Source: an uncultured bacterium (lineage in GTDB: Bacteria > Bdellovibrionota_C > UBA2361 > JANWWW01). From it: a stretch of 12,376 nucleotides of DNA. Positions within the stretch are counted from its first letter, which is position 1, and each line of letters begins with the position of its first letter. The notes below the pieces were generated by a model that was not told the DNA's origin, did no database searches, and saw only the letters and a list, made by a program, of their open reading frames with translations. The translations under genes were made by a program, and so were the position numbers. The stretch is from assembly GCA_938038205.1 (NCBI GenBank), contig CALHSA010000006.1, positions 1 through 12,376 on the forward strand. The letters are read 5' to 3'. Positions 12,043 through 12,376 of the stretch are shown in pieces.

Positions 12043-12376
12043 GCTCCTTTAAGGATACCCCGAGCTCTGTTTCTATAAGTCTTTTATAGAATGGATCATT
12101 AAGTTTATCTTCATAATACCTAAAAGAGGAGTAAGCGGTTTCAACAGCGGATTTAATTATATCAATCATTGTTTTAGCAAGCTGGGAGTCAATCCTATAA
12201 TTTGCTGCAACCTCAGATAATGTCTTATTTAAAATGTACCTAGTTATCTCTTCAGAAACATCAGCAGAGTTAATTTTCTCTTTAGCCTCCTCTAAGCTCT
12301 CTTTCTCTATGCCTAAGGTTTTAAGAATGCTATAAAGCCTACTCTCCTGTGCACCAATTGTGCCAAGGGTTTCATT
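12014..12376 (-). CDS. Flagellin-like C-terminal domain protein, 5' part outside the window
   Basis: The minus-strand frame is open from the window's last base to TAG at 12014-12016 (120 codons) with no stop, so this is the 3' end of a gene entering from the right. The residues TLGTIGAQESRLYSILKTLG, then LEEAKEKINSADVSEEITRY and ILNKTLSEVAANYRIDSQL, follow the flagellin C-terminal domain pattern: IGA-x-x-NRL-x-S, ARSRI-x-DAD-x-A-x-E, and a helix ending LAQAN. The amphipathic helices fit the D0/D1 part of flagellin or FlgL. About 54 further residues (from AKTMIDIIKSAV to LNETLLVVA) extend beyond the usual flagellin end, so it may be a divergent flagellin, a FlgL-type hook-filament protein or another helical protein. 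The match is by eye. Location next to glycosyltransferases fits a flagellar glycosylation locus (inference). Confidence 0.55.
   Translation of the reverse strand, partial: NETLGTIGAQESRLYSILKTLGIEKESLEEAKEKINSADVSEEITRYILNKTLSEVAANYRIDSQLAKTMIDIIKSAVETAYSSFRYYEDKLNDPFYKRLIETELGVSLKELNETLLVVA

Overview
The window is AT-rich DNA (roughly one third G+C) from a bacterium that is probably Gram-negative with an outer membrane. The evidence is a type II secretion major pseudopilin (GspG-like), a family 9 (heptosyltransferase-like) glycosyltransferase, a CgeB-type glycosyltransferase and, less certainly, the C-terminal end of a flagellin-like protein. The proline-tRNA ligase is the short archaeal/eukaryote-like type. 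A deltaproteobacterial or related lineage would fit, but no marker here fixes the phylum. All encoded enzymes are chromosomal housekeeping or surface-modification types. I see no phage, transposon, CRISPR array, tRNA or rRNA.

Layout. 1-451: 3' part of an unrecognised plus-strand gene. 452-630: short convergent spacer. 631-2835: minus-strand pair parA-proS. 2836-3883: about 1 kb with no credible gene and about one fifth G+C in the stretch I counted. It carries one consensus parS site 52 bases from the parA start, plus several short direct and inverted repeats. 3884-7354: a tight minus-strand operon, gspG-like, then a two-domain fatty-acid oxidation enzyme (FadB/FadJ type), then a degenerate alpha-oxoamine-synthase-like protein. 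7355-7429: a 75-base divergent promoter region. 7430-11633: plus-strand pair with overlapping ends, a three-domain methyltransferase/Rossmann/CgeB glycosyltransferase and a GT9 glycosyltransferase with a long C-terminal extension. 11674-12042: a small exported or membrane-anchored protein. 12014-12376: the 3' end of a minus-strand gene that enters from the right edge and looks like a flagellin C-terminal domain with an extra tail. Its end overlaps the small protein gene tail to tail.

How the genes may work together. ParA and parS point to chromosome segregation and suggest proximity to the replication origin, although parB is not here and no DnaA-box cluster was found. The glycosyltransferase pair next to a flagellin-like gene suggests a flagellar or other surface glycosylation locus (inference). 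The fad enzyme and the probable pseudo-enzyme behind it are translationally coupled and may act together.

Most worth a second look: (1) the parA/parS gene desert without parB; (2) an alpha-oxoamine-synthase homologue that appears to have lost its PLP lysine and aspartate-histidine motif, recalling the LCB1 pseudo-subunit of serine palmitoyltransferase; (3) five gene starts without a usable Shine-Dalgarno but with a TAnnnT box 6-9 bases upstream, suggesting leaderless transcripts; (4) the fused methyltransferase-glycosyltransferase next to the flagellin-like gene; (5) a ProRS that has lost two of four zinc cysteines.
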